Source: [Mycobacterium] zoologicum
GTDB taxonomy: Bacteria; Actinomycetota; Actinomycetes; Mycobacteriales; Mycobacteriaceae
Assembly (NCBI RefSeq): GCF_020172665.1
Contig: NZ_CP083985.1
Span: 3,628,371-3,662,945 of the forward strand
DNA length: 34,575 bases
Reading direction: 5' to 3'
The position numbers and the translations under genes were made by a program. The notes under the pieces are model-generated. The model did not search any database. It was not told where the DNA came from and saw only the letters and a program-made list of their open reading frames with translations. How positions within the stretch are numbered: position 1 is the stretch's first letter; each line of letters begins with the position of its first letter. Of the stretch, positions 7,586 to 15,494 are shown one piece after another.

Positions 7586-8478
7586 GCCGGATCCTTCCTT
7601 GTCGCCCAAAGCGATTCGATGCGCGTGGCGGTCTCCTGCACGGCGGCCCCGAGATCGGCGACCTCGGCGGGCGTCATCGCGGCGAACGGGGACGCACCCA
7701 CCGACATGGTCACGGTGCCGTCGGCGTCATGGATCGGCGCGGCCACGTTGGCGATCAGGTGCTCGGTGCCCTCGAGTTCGCCCGGCAGGTAGTCGACCAC
7801 GGTCAGATCCGCGAACGCACTGGCCAGCCGGGCGGTGATCTCATCGGGCTCACCTTCGGCGGCGAGCGCCTGCAGCGCCGAGTACACCCGAACGTATTCG
7901 CGACTCATCCGTTCGATCGCGTAGCCGCGGCTTCGCACCTCGTCGAGCACCGCGCCCAACCGCCGGCGCAGCTGCGGCGACGGCGCGCCCAGGCCGCCCA
8001 GCCATTCCTTCTTGACCTGCCCACCGGCCTCGGCGACGAACTCTCGGCAGAACGGGGCCACGATCGGCATCCGGAAGCCGACACTGACCGGTGGCGCGGC
8101 CAGTGACTCGCCGACCGCGTCGGTGACCACCACTGTCGGCCCCTGCCGCACGCCCAGGACGACCTGCATGCCAACGGCATCGGAGAGCCGCTGCAGGTCT
8201 GGCCGGAATGCCTGCTTGTTGACCGGGCGGCTCAGCGCGGCCAGTGCCGGACCCCACGAGTAGCCGCCGGAGTGCCGGTCGCGCACGATCCACTGCCGCG
8301 CCGCCAGCGTGGTGACGATCGCGTGACAGGTGCCGTGGCTGATGTGCAGGACACGCGCGATCTCCGTCAGCGCGAAACCACGGTCGGGGTCGGATGCCAG
8401 CAGTTCCAGGATCCTCACAACCCGCTCGGTCGGCGGTGACGTAACGACGCGTGCCGCCTCGCCGGTATTCGCTGTCAT
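7582..8478 (-). CDS. IclR-family transcriptional regulator
   Basis: A 298-residue IclR-type regulator. A winged helix-turn-helix (about 15-75, including LTEIARVLHISHGTCHAIVTTL) is followed by a GAF-like effector domain (about 90-280). It is embedded in the minus-strand operon, with a 1-bp gap from the upstream SDR and a 4-bp overlap with the NTF2-like gene, so it is transcribed with the enzymes it probably controls. IclR proteins sense small aromatic or carboxylic effectors. A long dyad at 10151-10178, in front of the operon, is a candidate binding site. Whether it activates or represses cannot be told. Confidence 0.92.
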   Translation of the reverse strand: MTANTGEAARVVTSPPTERVVRILELLASDPDRGFALTEIARVLHISHGTCHAIVTTLAARQWIVRDRHSGGYSWGPALAALSRPVNKQAFRPDLQRLSDAVGMQVVLGVRQGPTVVVTDAVGESLAAPPVSVGFRMPIVAPFCREFVAEAGGQVKKEWLGGLGAPSPQLRRRLGAVLDEVRSRGYAIERMSREYVRVYSALQALAAEGEPDEITARLASAFADLTVVDYLPGELEGTEHLIANVAAPIHDADGTVTMSVGASPFAAMTPAEVADLGAAVQETATRIESLWATRKDPA

Positions 8479-8479
8479 G

Positions 8480-9319
8480 TCAAGCGTTTCCGGCGGCCCG
8501 ACGGGCGCGCTCTTTCACCGAAGCGACTACCCCACCGTCGTTGAGGATGTCGGTGCCGGTGAGGTAGCCCGCCTTGGGACCGGCGCAGAACGCGAGCAGA
8601 TCCGCCATCTCTTCGGGCGCGCCCCATCGCGGCACCGCGGCGTCGGCGACCAGTGCCCCGGCACCCGCCTCGGCTTCCAGCCGGCCCATCTCGGTGTCGA
8701 TCGAGCCCGGTGAGACCGAGACGATGCGCAGGCCCCGTCCGTTGAATCGCTCGGCCTGCGAACTGCTGTACCACCGGACGAATGCCTTGCTCACCGCGTA
8801 GGCGAAGCCCGAGCGGGCCTCCTGCGGGATCGGGTCGCAGACCGCTGCCAGGGCGGCCAGGAAGGCGTGCTCGTCGGTCAGCGCCAACGGGAACTGCCCG
8901 GCCGGGATCAGCTCGTCCGGCAGCAGATGCGCGGCCATCGATGCCACGTTGACGATCACCGAGCCCTCGCCGGCGGTGTCGTAGAAGACTTCGTTGACGT
9001 TGAGGGTGCCGATTGCGTTGGTACGCATCACATAGTCGGCGTCGCCCATACTCGGGCTGACTCCCGCGGTGTGGATCACCGACGTGATCGGACCGATTGC
9101 ACCGGCTGTCCCGAACAGTTCGACAACGGCATCCCGGTCGGTGACATCGCTGTTGATCACCGTGGCGCTGATATCGAGGTCTTCCAGCGCGGCGGCCGCG
9201 GCATCGAGTCGGTCCTGCCGCACATCGCACAGCACCACCGCGTGCTCGCGACCGACGACCTTCGCCGTGGCCAGCCCCATGCCGCCGGCACCGCCGGTGA
9301 TCACCGAAACCGTCGACAT
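8480..9319 (-). CDS. SDR with long pre-catalytic insert (3-alpha-HSD/carbonyl-reductase-like)
   Basis: A 279-residue classical short-chain dehydrogenase. The NAD-binding TGGAGGMG is at residues 8-15, with VNVAS (Ser127) and the catalytic Y174-A-V-S-K178. Most SDRs have about 13 residues between Ser and Tyr; here there are 46, so an extra helical segment of roughly 30 residues lies at about 131-168. That arrangement is known from 3-alpha-hydroxysteroid dehydrogenase/carbonyl reductase of Comamonas, where the insert changes the oligomer interface. It is the second gene of the operon, 13 bp after another SDR and 1 bp before IclR. It probably oxidises or reduces a hydroxyl/keto group on a cyclic substrate; the steroid link is by analogy. 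Confidence 0.88.
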   Translation of the reverse strand: MSTVSVITGGAGGMGLATAKVVGREHAVVLCDVRQDRLDAAAAALEDLDISATVINSDVTDRDAVVELFGTAGAIGPITSVIHTAGVSPSMGDADYVMRTNAIGTLNVNEVFYDTAGEGSVIVNVASMAAHLLPDELIPAGQFPLALTDEHAFLAALAAVCDPIPQEARSGFAYAVSKAFVRWYSSSQAERFNGRGLRIVSVSPGSIDTEMGRLEAEAGAGALVADAAVPRWGAPEEMADLLAFCAGPKAGYLTGTDILNDGGVVASVKERARRAAGNA

Positions 9320-9332
9320 GACTCCTCCTGCC

Positions 9333-10148
9333 TCACTTGCCCATTGCGGCGGTGACCGCCTGTGCCATGAATGCCACCGATTCGTTTCGGCCCTGCGACG
9401 CCAGTAGTTGTGCCATCCCGGCGACCTGCTCGCCGACGTACACCGTGGGCCCGTTACCGAGGTTGCTCAGCGCTGCGGCCACCACCTGCTCGGCAGGCAC
9501 CGCGCCGGCCGGAGTCTCATCGGTCGAGGCGATCTGCCCGCGCTCGAACTCGAGGCGACGCAATGCGGGCGTGTCCGTCTTGCCGAGGATCAGGCCGATC
9601 ACGTCGACGCCGGCGGGCTGCAGCTCGCTCCACAGCGCCTCGGCGAACACCATGTCGAACGCTTTGGACGCACCGTAGGCCACCATGTTGGGTCCGCCGA
9701 CGAAACCGGCGCCTGAACCCAGGATCACGATCGCGCCCGCGCCGCGCCGGACCATCGACGGCGCGAGGGCATGACACAGCTGCATGGGTACGACGCAGTT
9801 TCGCTGCACCATCGCCTCCGCCGCCGCAATGGTGTTGGCCAGAAACGGTGTGAAGTCCGGATCGGCGCCGGCGCAATACACCAGGAACCCGACCTCCACA
9901 TCCCCGGTCGCCTCTATCAGCGCCTTCGCCGCCCCGGCTTCGGCGAGATCGACTGCCAGGGTGCGTGTTTGGACCCCGTGCCGCTTCGCGATCACGGCCG
10001 CCACCTCATTGAGCAGCGCCTGACGGCGGGCCACCAGCACGACATTGAGGCCACCCGCGGCCAGGGCCTCGGCGAACGCGGCACCCACGCCGTCAGAGGC
10101 GCCGACGATCACCGCCCACGGCCCATACCGGCCAAGGTCTACCGTCAT
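9333..10148 (-). CDS. Short-chain dehydrogenase/reductase, first gene of the IclR operon
   Basis: A 271-residue SDR with the cofactor motif VGASDGVG near the N-terminus, an LVYCAGAD segment in place of NNAG, LGSGAG carrying the catalytic Ser, and Y-G-A-S-K. An Arg pair (LVARRQ) after the second strand suggests NADP(H) rather than NAD. The ATG at 10148 is the first start of the eight-gene minus-strand operon, and a dyad lies immediately upstream. The next SDR begins 13 bp after its stop. The substrate is unknown. Confidence 0.9.
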   Translation of the reverse strand: MTVDLGRYGPWAVIVGASDGVGAAFAEALAAGGLNVVLVARRQALLNEVAAVIAKRHGVQTRTLAVDLAEAGAAKALIEATGDVEVGFLVYCAGADPDFTPFLANTIAAAEAMVQRNCVVPMQLCHALAPSMVRRGAGAIVILGSGAGFVGGPNMVAYGASKAFDMVFAEALWSELQPAGVDVIGLILGKTDTPALRRLEFERGQIASTDETPAGAVPAEQVVAAALSNLGNGPTVYVGEQVAGMAQLLASQGRNESVAFMAQAVTAAMGK

Positions 10149-10150
10149 AT

Positions 10151-10178
10151 TGTCGAACGATACGTCGAATAGTCGACA
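10151..10178. promoter_or_regulatory. Dyad upstream of the IclR-containing operon
   Basis: TGTCGA (10151-10156) and TCGACA (10173-10178) form a perfect 6-bp inverted repeat separated by 16 bp, with further TCGA/TTCGA half-sites inside. It begins three bases from the first start codon of the operon, over the expected promoter; a TATCGT -10-like hexamer falls inside it on the minus strand. It is a candidate operator for the IclR protein encoded in the operon. The rest of 10179-10281 contains no recognisable gene or signal. Confidence 0.4.
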
Positions 10179-10281
10179 CAGGCAAGATCAACAGTCGGCG
10201 GCGAACCGATAGGCCCGGCAGACTTCGCCGACCTCGCCCCGGTTTATGACCGGCCCTCCTACTGCTCCCACGGCACCGAGC

Positions 10282-11571
10282 TCAGATCGACCGGGACCTC
10301 ACCGGCAGCTCGTCGTCGCGGTTCGCTTTCTCGGCGAACCGCCGCGCCCATTCCGCACGCGGCCGGATGGACACATCCACGTCGGCGGCGGTCGCCCGCA
10401 ACGCCCCCACCGTCGCCTGCTCACGGGCGGTATGCGCGAACGGATCCCAGCCGAAGAACCGGCAGGAGTTCTCCCAAGTGATCTTGTTGATGTCGGAGTC
10501 GTCGGCGCCGGCGGCCTCCAGCTCGGCCAGCACCTGCTCGGGGGCGTCCGGCCAGAAGCAGTCCGAGTGCGGGTAGTCGCACTCCCAGGCGATGATGTCG
10601 ATGCCGATCTCGTGCCGCAGCTTCAGCGACGTCTTGTCGGTGACGTAGCAGGCCAGCGAGTGCTCCCGGAACACCTCCGACGGCAGTTTGTCACCGAAGT
10701 CGCGGCGCAGCCACTTCTGGTTGGTGTAGTGCCGGTCGCTGCGGTCCAGATAGAACGGGATCCAGCCGATGCCACCCTCGGAGAACGCGAACTTCAGGTC
10801 CGGGTAGTTGCGCATCGCCGGGCCCCACAGCAGGTCTTGGGCGCACATCGCCGAGATCTGGGTGGCCAGGATGATCATGTTGTCGATCGGCGCGTTCGGG
10901 GCCATGCTGATCGCCCCGAAACCGGTGCCGATGTGCAGACACATCACCACGCCGGTCTCCGACAGCGTGCGAAACACCGGACCCCAGTACTCCTCGTCGT
11001 GGTAGCTGGGCAGACCCTCCAGGTGCGGCAGTTCAGGCATGGTGACCGCCCGGCAGCCCTTGGCCGCCACCCGGCGGATCTCGGCGCACATCGCCTCGGG
11101 GTTCCAGGTCGGCAGGATGGCGATCGGGATGAAGCGGCCGGGGTAGGAACCGGCCCACTCATCGATGTGCCAGTCGTTGTAGGCCGACACCATCACCAGG
11201 GTGACGTTCTCCCGCGTCATGTTGAGGTGCCGCGCGGAGAATCCGGTGAAGGTCGGGAAGCACATCGAGGCGAGGATGCCGTTGCGGCTCATGTCGCGGA
11301 CCCGCTCATGCACGTCGTAGACGCCGGGGCGCATCTCGGCGAAGCCGGCCGGGTCACGGCCCCACTCCTCGGCCGGCCAGGACACCACCGCGTTGAGTCC
11401 GCTGACGCCCTGCGGCCGGCCCTGGTACATCCACTGGTCGACGCCCTTTTCGTCGGTGACGACGATCGGCGCCTCGTCCCGGTATTTGGCCGGGACGTGC
11501 CGCAGGAACATGTCGGGCGGCTCCACCACGTGGTCGTCGATGCTGACCAGGATCAAGTCGTCGATGTTCAT
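10282..11571 (-). CDS. Amidohydrolase-superfamily protein, divergent from araC-type gene
   Basis: A 429-residue amidohydrolase-2 protein. The metal-site region reads SIDDH14VVEPPDMF, then a CLHIG strand, SEGGIGW, and WECDYPHSD near the C-terminus with the conserved Asp. The start at ATG 11571 was chosen because the MNIDDLILVSIDDH beginning is typical; upstream in-frame codons would run into the araC-type gene. It lies 25 bp from the divergent regulator and 133 bp from the IclR operon, so it is probably its own transcript. The chemistry is unknown: hydrolysis or decarboxylation of an activated or cyclic acid. Confidence 0.9.
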   Translation of the reverse strand: MNIDDLILVSIDDHVVEPPDMFLRHVPAKYRDEAPIVVTDEKGVDQWMYQGRPQGVSGLNAVVSWPAEEWGRDPAGFAEMRPGVYDVHERVRDMSRNGILASMCFPTFTGFSARHLNMTRENVTLVMVSAYNDWHIDEWAGSYPGRFIPIAILPTWNPEAMCAEIRRVAAKGCRAVTMPELPHLEGLPSYHDEEYWGPVFRTLSETGVVMCLHIGTGFGAISMAPNAPIDNMIILATQISAMCAQDLLWGPAMRNYPDLKFAFSEGGIGWIPFYLDRSDRHYTNQKWLRRDFGDKLPSEVFREHSLACYVTDKTSLKLRHEIGIDIIAWECDYPHSDCFWPDAPEQVLAELEAAGADDSDINKITWENSCRFFGWDPFAHTAREQATVGALRATAADVDVSIRPRAEWARRFAEKANRDDELPVRSRSI

Positions 11572-11576
11572 GCCTC

Positions 11577-11584
11577 TACTAGTA
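11577..11584. promoter_or_regulatory. Palindrome in the 25-bp divergent gap
   Basis: TACTAGTA is a perfect 8-bp palindrome midway between the starts at 11571 (-) and 11597 (+). With so little space, promoter elements for both genes must overlap it or lie inside the coding regions. It is a possible binding half-site for the AraC-type protein. Confidence 0.3.
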
Positions 11585-11596
11585 CCCTGGAAAACC

Positions 11597-12412
11597 GTGA
11601 CCGTCTCCGCGCGATCGGCCATAGAGTTTGCAGAACCGGCCAACATCGATCTGCGTCGCGGCGGCCGTGCCCGGGCCGGCAGCTACCTCTATGAGGGCCA
11701 GCATCTGATCACCGGCTGGCACTCCCACGACATGCACCAGATCGAGTACGCGGTCGGCGGCGTAGTCGAGGTCGAGACCGCCACGGCGCACTACCTGTTG
11801 CCCCCGCAGCAGGCGGCCTGGATACCGGCCGGCCTGCGACATCAGGCCACCATGCGCCCGGAGGTGCGCACCGTGGCGGTGATGTTCGACCCGGAGCTGG
11901 TCCCGCTCGCCGGCGACCGGGCGCGCATCCTGACCGTCTCGCCACTGATCCGCGAGATGATGCTGCATTCGGTGCGCTGGCCGATCGAGCGGGCCGACTC
12001 AGACACCGTCTCCGACGACTTCTTCTCCACCCTGGGGCACCTGGTCTCCGAGGCACTCGACCACGAGGCGCCGCTGAGCCTGCCGATCTCTGATCATCCG
12101 ATCGTGGGTGCGGCGATGGTCTACACCAAGGAGCACCTGGCGTCGGTGACCGCGGCCGACGTATGCCGCGCGGTCGCGGTCTCCGAGCGCACCCTGCGCC
12201 GCCAGTTCGAAGCGGTGATCGGCATGTCCTGGCGGACCTACCTGCTGCACGCCCGGATGCTGCAGGCGATGGCGCTTTTGGCCGCGCCGGATCAGGGCGT
12301 GCAGCAGACCGCGACCGCGGTCGGCTTCGACAGCCTGTCCGCGTTCACCCGGGCGTTCACCCGGTTCGCCGGTGAATCACCGTCGGGCTATCACCGCAGG
12401 ATTACGTCTTGA
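11597..12412 (+). CDS. AraC-family transcriptional regulator
   Basis: A 271-residue AraC-type regulator. The N-terminal cupin-like sensing domain contains GWHSHDMHQIEYAVGG and LLPPQQAAWIPAGLRH. The C-terminal double helix-turn-helix (about 170-271) contains AVAVSERTLRRQFEAVIG and GFDSLSAFTRAFTRFAGESPSGYHRR. I chose GTG 11597 because it gives the usual N-terminus and avoids overlap with the divergent amidohydrolase. The stop is only one base from the convergent dehydrogenase stop. The amidohydrolase is its most likely target. Confidence 0.9.
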   Translation: MTVSARSAIEFAEPANIDLRRGGRARAGSYLYEGQHLITGWHSHDMHQIEYAVGGVVEVETATAHYLLPPQQAAWIPAGLRHQATMRPEVRTVAVMFDPELVPLAGDRARILTVSPLIREMMLHSVRWPIERADSDTVSDDFFSTLGHLVSEALDHEAPLSLPISDHPIVGAAMVYTKEHLASVTAADVCRAVAVSERTLRRQFEAVIGMSWRTYLLHARMLQAMALLAAPDQGVQQTATAVGFDSLSAFTRAFTRFAGESPSGYHRRITS

Positions 12413-12413
12413 A

Positions 12414-13592
12414 CTAGGAAGTCTTGACTGCCGCCGGCGCGTAGGCCGGCTTGCCCAGGCCCAGCATGTACTGGGCGATCATGTTGCGGAACACCTCCAG
12501 GGTGCCACCGTAGATCCCGACGAGCGGGGCGAAGCGGAACACGTAGTCGCTTGCTCCGTCGTCGATGGCGCCGTCGGTGCCGATCGGCAGCGCCGACGCG
12601 CCGCCCAGCAGGTCCATCAGGTCCGGTGAGACGTCCCGCATGGCCTGCGCCAGCGCCACTCGCCCGAAGATGGACGGCGCCGACAGCGACGCCTCGACCC
12701 GGGCGGCGGCCTTACCGAGCCGGTAGGCCACCGATCGGTCCTCGATGCGGCCCGAACTCCCGACCACCGCGCCCGCCTTGTCGACGGCGGCGGCCATGAA
12801 GTTGGCCTGGTGCATCATGATCGAGACGTCCTGCAGCCCATCCGGATTCGCGTCAACGGCCCCGTGTTCGACGTTGAGTGGCTCGCGCAGCACCGTCCAG
12901 CCGCCATTGACCTCCCCCAGCCGGTATTTGTCGTCGACGCGGACGTCGCTGTAGTAGACGATGTTCGTGCGGTCCCCGTCGACGGTCCGCAGTCCCTGGA
13001 TCTCGATACCCGGCGTATCCAGCGGCACCAGGAACATGGTCAGGCTCTTGTGCTTTCGGGCCTCCGGATCGGTGTTGGTGATCAAGAAGACGTATTGGCA
13101 GTTGTGCGCACCGGTGGTGAACATCTTCGAGCCGAAGATAATCCAAGTTGACCCATCCTTAACAGCGCGGGTCTTACAGGTCGCGACGTCGGATCCGCCC
13201 TCGGGTTCGGTGTAGCCCAGGCAGAGCCGGACGTGGCCGGTGAAGACGCCGGGCAGCACCTCGTCGCGCAGCTCCGGTGAACCGAATTTGTCGACCGAGC
13301 GCGCGACCATGGCGGTGGTCCCCCAGGTCACCCACGGCACGTGTGCCCGGCGCTTCTCCAGCTCCCAGATCCGTCGGCGCACCCGGGAGAAGCCTCCGTC
13401 TTCCTCGGTTCTCCACTCGGCCTCAAGGTATCCCGCGGCACCCAGCGCCAGGTGCACGCCTTCGTCGAAGTTGTCGCCGGTCTCCCGGTCGCGGCGTTTG
13501 ACGTCCTCGGTCACATGGGTGGACAGGAAGCTGCGGACCTCGTGGAGGAACGCCGTGTCGTCGTCGGTGAGTTGGGGTCGGGAGAAGTCCAT
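12414..13592 (-). CDS. Acyl-CoA dehydrogenase subunit (alpha-like)
   Basis: A 392-residue acyl-CoA dehydrogenase. It has Y127-T-E-P-E-G-G-S-D135 for FAD/substrate contact, IIFGSKMFTTGAHNCQYVF in the beta domain, and the C-terminal YGGTLEVFRNMIAQYMLG motif of the steroid-type alpha subunits. The 350-residue dehydrogenase gene lies 12 bp upstream. Adjacent unequal pairs like this form alpha2beta2 enzymes in mycobacteria, used on bulky ring-bearing CoA esters. It is the last gene of the 19169-12414 operon. Confidence in the family is high; heteromer formation is inferred from the pairing. Confidence 0.92.
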   Translation of the reverse strand: MDFSRPQLTDDDTAFLHEVRSFLSTHVTEDVKRRDRETGDNFDEGVHLALGAAGYLEAEWRTEEDGGFSRVRRRIWELEKRRAHVPWVTWGTTAMVARSVDKFGSPELRDEVLPGVFTGHVRLCLGYTEPEGGSDVATCKTRAVKDGSTWIIFGSKMFTTGAHNCQYVFLITNTDPEARKHKSLTMFLVPLDTPGIEIQGLRTVDGDRTNIVYYSDVRVDDKYRLGEVNGGWTVLREPLNVEHGAVDANPDGLQDVSIMMHQANFMAAAVDKAGAVVGSSGRIEDRSVAYRLGKAAARVEASLSAPSIFGRVALAQAMRDVSPDLMDLLGGASALPIGTDGAIDDGASDYVFRFAPLVGIYGGTLEVFRNMIAQYMLGLGKPAYAPAAVKTS

Positions 13593-13604
13593 GGTTTCGG
13601 TGTC

Positions 13605-14657
13605 CTATTCGGCTGCAAGGGTGGCGGATTCGCGGGCGGCGATAATCTCGCCGATCCGGCAGGCGCTGGACCCCGGATCGCCGCCGGCCAGCGGCCAGCC
13701 ACGCGCCCGCACCAGGTACGCCGTTGCGGCGGCTTCGTCCGACACCCCCAGACCACCCTGGATGTGGACGGCCATGGTGGCCGCCTTGGCCGCCTCCTCG
13801 GCCATGAACACGAACGCCGAATCCGCCAGCTCCGGGCGTTCGCCGGGCTCGTTGTCGAGGAACCAGGCGGCCCGGTAGGCCAGGTTGCGTCCGCTGGCGA
13901 CGGTGATCGCCATGTTGGCCAGCGGGTGCGAGATGGCCTGCAGGGTCCCGATCGGCACGCCCAGGGTGTAGCGGGTCTTGGCGAATTCCGCGGCGATGGT
14001 CATGGTCTGTTCCACCATGCCCACCAGCGCTGCCGCGGTCAGCAGTCGCCATTCATCGAGTGCCCGTTGGTATTCCGCCAGCGCTGCGCTGCCACTGGCC
14101 AGCACGGTGCGGGTGTCGGCGGCGACCGGATCGATCCAGGCCATCGGCAGCCGGCCGATGTTGTCGACGGTCGGCGGCCGGGTGCCGAAGGTCAGCCGGA
14201 CCACGTCGTCACCGTCGCGGATGACGACCGCGTCGGCGATCGACCCGGTGGGCACCAGCCGGGCGCCGGAGGCATCGCCGTGCTGCGGATCCAGTGCCAC
14301 CAACTGACTGCCGCTGACGAACTCGGGTGCCACTGCACCGATTCGGCTCAACAGCCGTGCCGCACAGACGTGATCGATCCAGGGCACCGGTGCCAGTGCC
14401 CGGCCGATCTCCTCGGAGACCAGGACGAGATCCACCAGGGTGGCGCCGTCGCCGCCGGCCGATTCCGGCAGTGCCATGCTGGTCGCCCCCATCGCGCACA
14501 GCCGCTCCCACAGGTTCTTGTCGAACCCGGATTCTTCAGCGGCGCGCACGGTTTCGATACCGCAGTGGCCGGTGAAGAACTGCCGGTAGGCATCGCGGAC
14601 CGCCACGTGGTCCTCGGTCAGGCTGTAGTCCAGCCGGCGCAGTTCGAAACGATCCAT
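13605..14657 (-). CDS. Acyl-CoA dehydrogenase subunit (beta-like)
   Basis: A 350-residue acyl-CoA dehydrogenase-like protein, shorter and more degenerate than its partner at 12414-13592. Visible are MALPESAGGDGATLVD, the helix KTRYTLGVPIGTLQAISHPLA and QGGLGVSDEAAATAYLVRA. It lacks the SEP/TEPxxGSD motif, a mark of non-catalytic beta subunits in alpha2beta2 enzymes. Its start follows the amidohydrolase stop by three bases. Together with the next gene it probably makes one enzyme that desaturates a cyclic or branched acyl-CoA. Confidence 0.9.
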   Translation of the reverse strand: MDRFELRRLDYSLTEDHVAVRDAYRQFFTGHCGIETVRAAEESGFDKNLWERLCAMGATSMALPESAGGDGATLVDLVLVSEEIGRALAPVPWIDHVCAARLLSRIGAVAPEFVSGSQLVALDPQHGDASGARLVPTGSIADAVVIRDGDDVVRLTFGTRPPTVDNIGRLPMAWIDPVAADTRTVLASGSAALAEYQRALDEWRLLTAAALVGMVEQTMTIAAEFAKTRYTLGVPIGTLQAISHPLANMAITVASGRNLAYRAAWFLDNEPGERPELADSAFVFMAEEAAKAATMAVHIQGGLGVSDEAAATAYLVRARGWPLAGGDPGSSACRIGEIIAARESATLAAE

Positions 14658-14660
14658 TGC

Positions 14661-15494
14661 TCATTGCTCCTTGTGGTCGCCGAAGAAGAATTCGCGGGCG
14701 TTGTTGTAGAGGTAGTTGTCCAGGACGTCGGGCGGCAGGTCCAGGGCCAGTGCCTCGGGCACCACACGATTCATCCGCAGCACCGGCCAGTCCGAGGCGA
14801 AGATGATCTTGTCGGCGCCCCGGGTGCGCATGAAGTGCAGCAGGGCCTCCGGCAGCCGTTTGGGTGACCATGCCGAGGTCATCAGCCGCAGGTTGCGGTA
14901 TTTGATCAGCATCCGGATCGCGACGTCCCACCAGGGGTCGGCGCCGTGGATCATGCACAGCCGCAGTTCCGGGAAGCGAACGCAGACCCGGTCCAGGTGG
15001 ATCGGATGCTGCACCTCGCCGGGGATCGGGGGCCCCGGAATGCCGGTGTTGACGCACAGCGGCAGCTCCAACTCAGCGCACTTGGCGTAGAGCGGGTAGT
15101 AGACGGCATCGCTGGGCGGATACTGGCCGTCGCCCCAGAAGCTCGGCCCCACCACCGCGTAGACCACCGGCAGATCGGCGGCCACCGCGCTCAATTCGCG
15201 CAGCGCGGGTACCGGCCGCAGCAGGTTCACTCCCCCGATGGCCAACGCGAACCGATCCGGCCTGGCGTCGGCGAACTTTCGCGCTGTCACCGACGGTTTG
15301 GCGAGGTTGTCCATCAGGACGGCCTTGGTCACACCGTTGGCGTCCATCTCGTCGAGCAGCGCCGACATGTCGGCGGGTTCGAACATCGACTCAGGACCCT
15401 TGAAGTAGTCGTCGCGGGCGGCCCTCATCCAGGACGGCTGTTCGCTTTCACCGAAGTGCACGTTGACCAGACAGTCGATGGCCTTTGTCTTCAT
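14661..15494 (-). CDS. Divergent amidohydrolase-fold protein with altered metal site
   Basis: A 277-residue protein of the amidohydrolase-2 superfamily, much shorter than the other three here (409-429). The N-terminal motif, DxDxH in the paralogues, reads IDCLVN11. The strand that carries LHAS/FHLS in the paralogues reads CVNTG. The SD(Y/W)PH motif reads FASDWPV. Several usual metal ligands therefore appear lost, although the Asp of SDW is kept. It overlaps the CoA-ligase gene by ATGA and precedes the dehydrogenase pair. It may use a different metal geometry, be metal-independent, or be a regulatory homologue. The alignment is by eye. Confidence 0.82.
   Translation of the reverse strand: MKTKAIDCLVNVHFGESEQPSWMRAARDDYFKGPESMFEPADMSALLDEMDANGVTKAVLMDNLAKPSVTARKFADARPDRFALAIGGVNLLRPVPALRELSAVAADLPVVYAVVGPSFWGDGQYPPSDAVYYPLYAKCAELELPLCVNTGIPGPPIPGEVQHPIHLDRVCVRFPELRLCMIHGADPWWDVAIRMLIKYRNLRLMTSAWSPKRLPEALLHFMRTRGADKIIFASDWPVLRMNRVVPEALALDLPPDVLDNYLYNNAREFFFGDHKEQ

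Noticed and set aside
11393..11596. In-frame extension upstream of the araC-type gene
   Set aside because: It lies inside the divergent amidohydrolase and its residues do not resemble an AraC N-terminus; GTG 11597 is preferred.
10246..11694. Open frame of about 480 codons on plus strand over the amidohydrolase at 10282-11571
   Set aside because: His/Arg/Gly/Val-rich low-information product; the minus-strand frame has conserved amidohydrolase motifs.
13341..14867. Open frame of about 500 codons on plus strand opposite the two dehydrogenase genes
   Set aside because: It spans the junction of two real minus-strand genes, which a true gene would not be expected to do, and shows no family motif.
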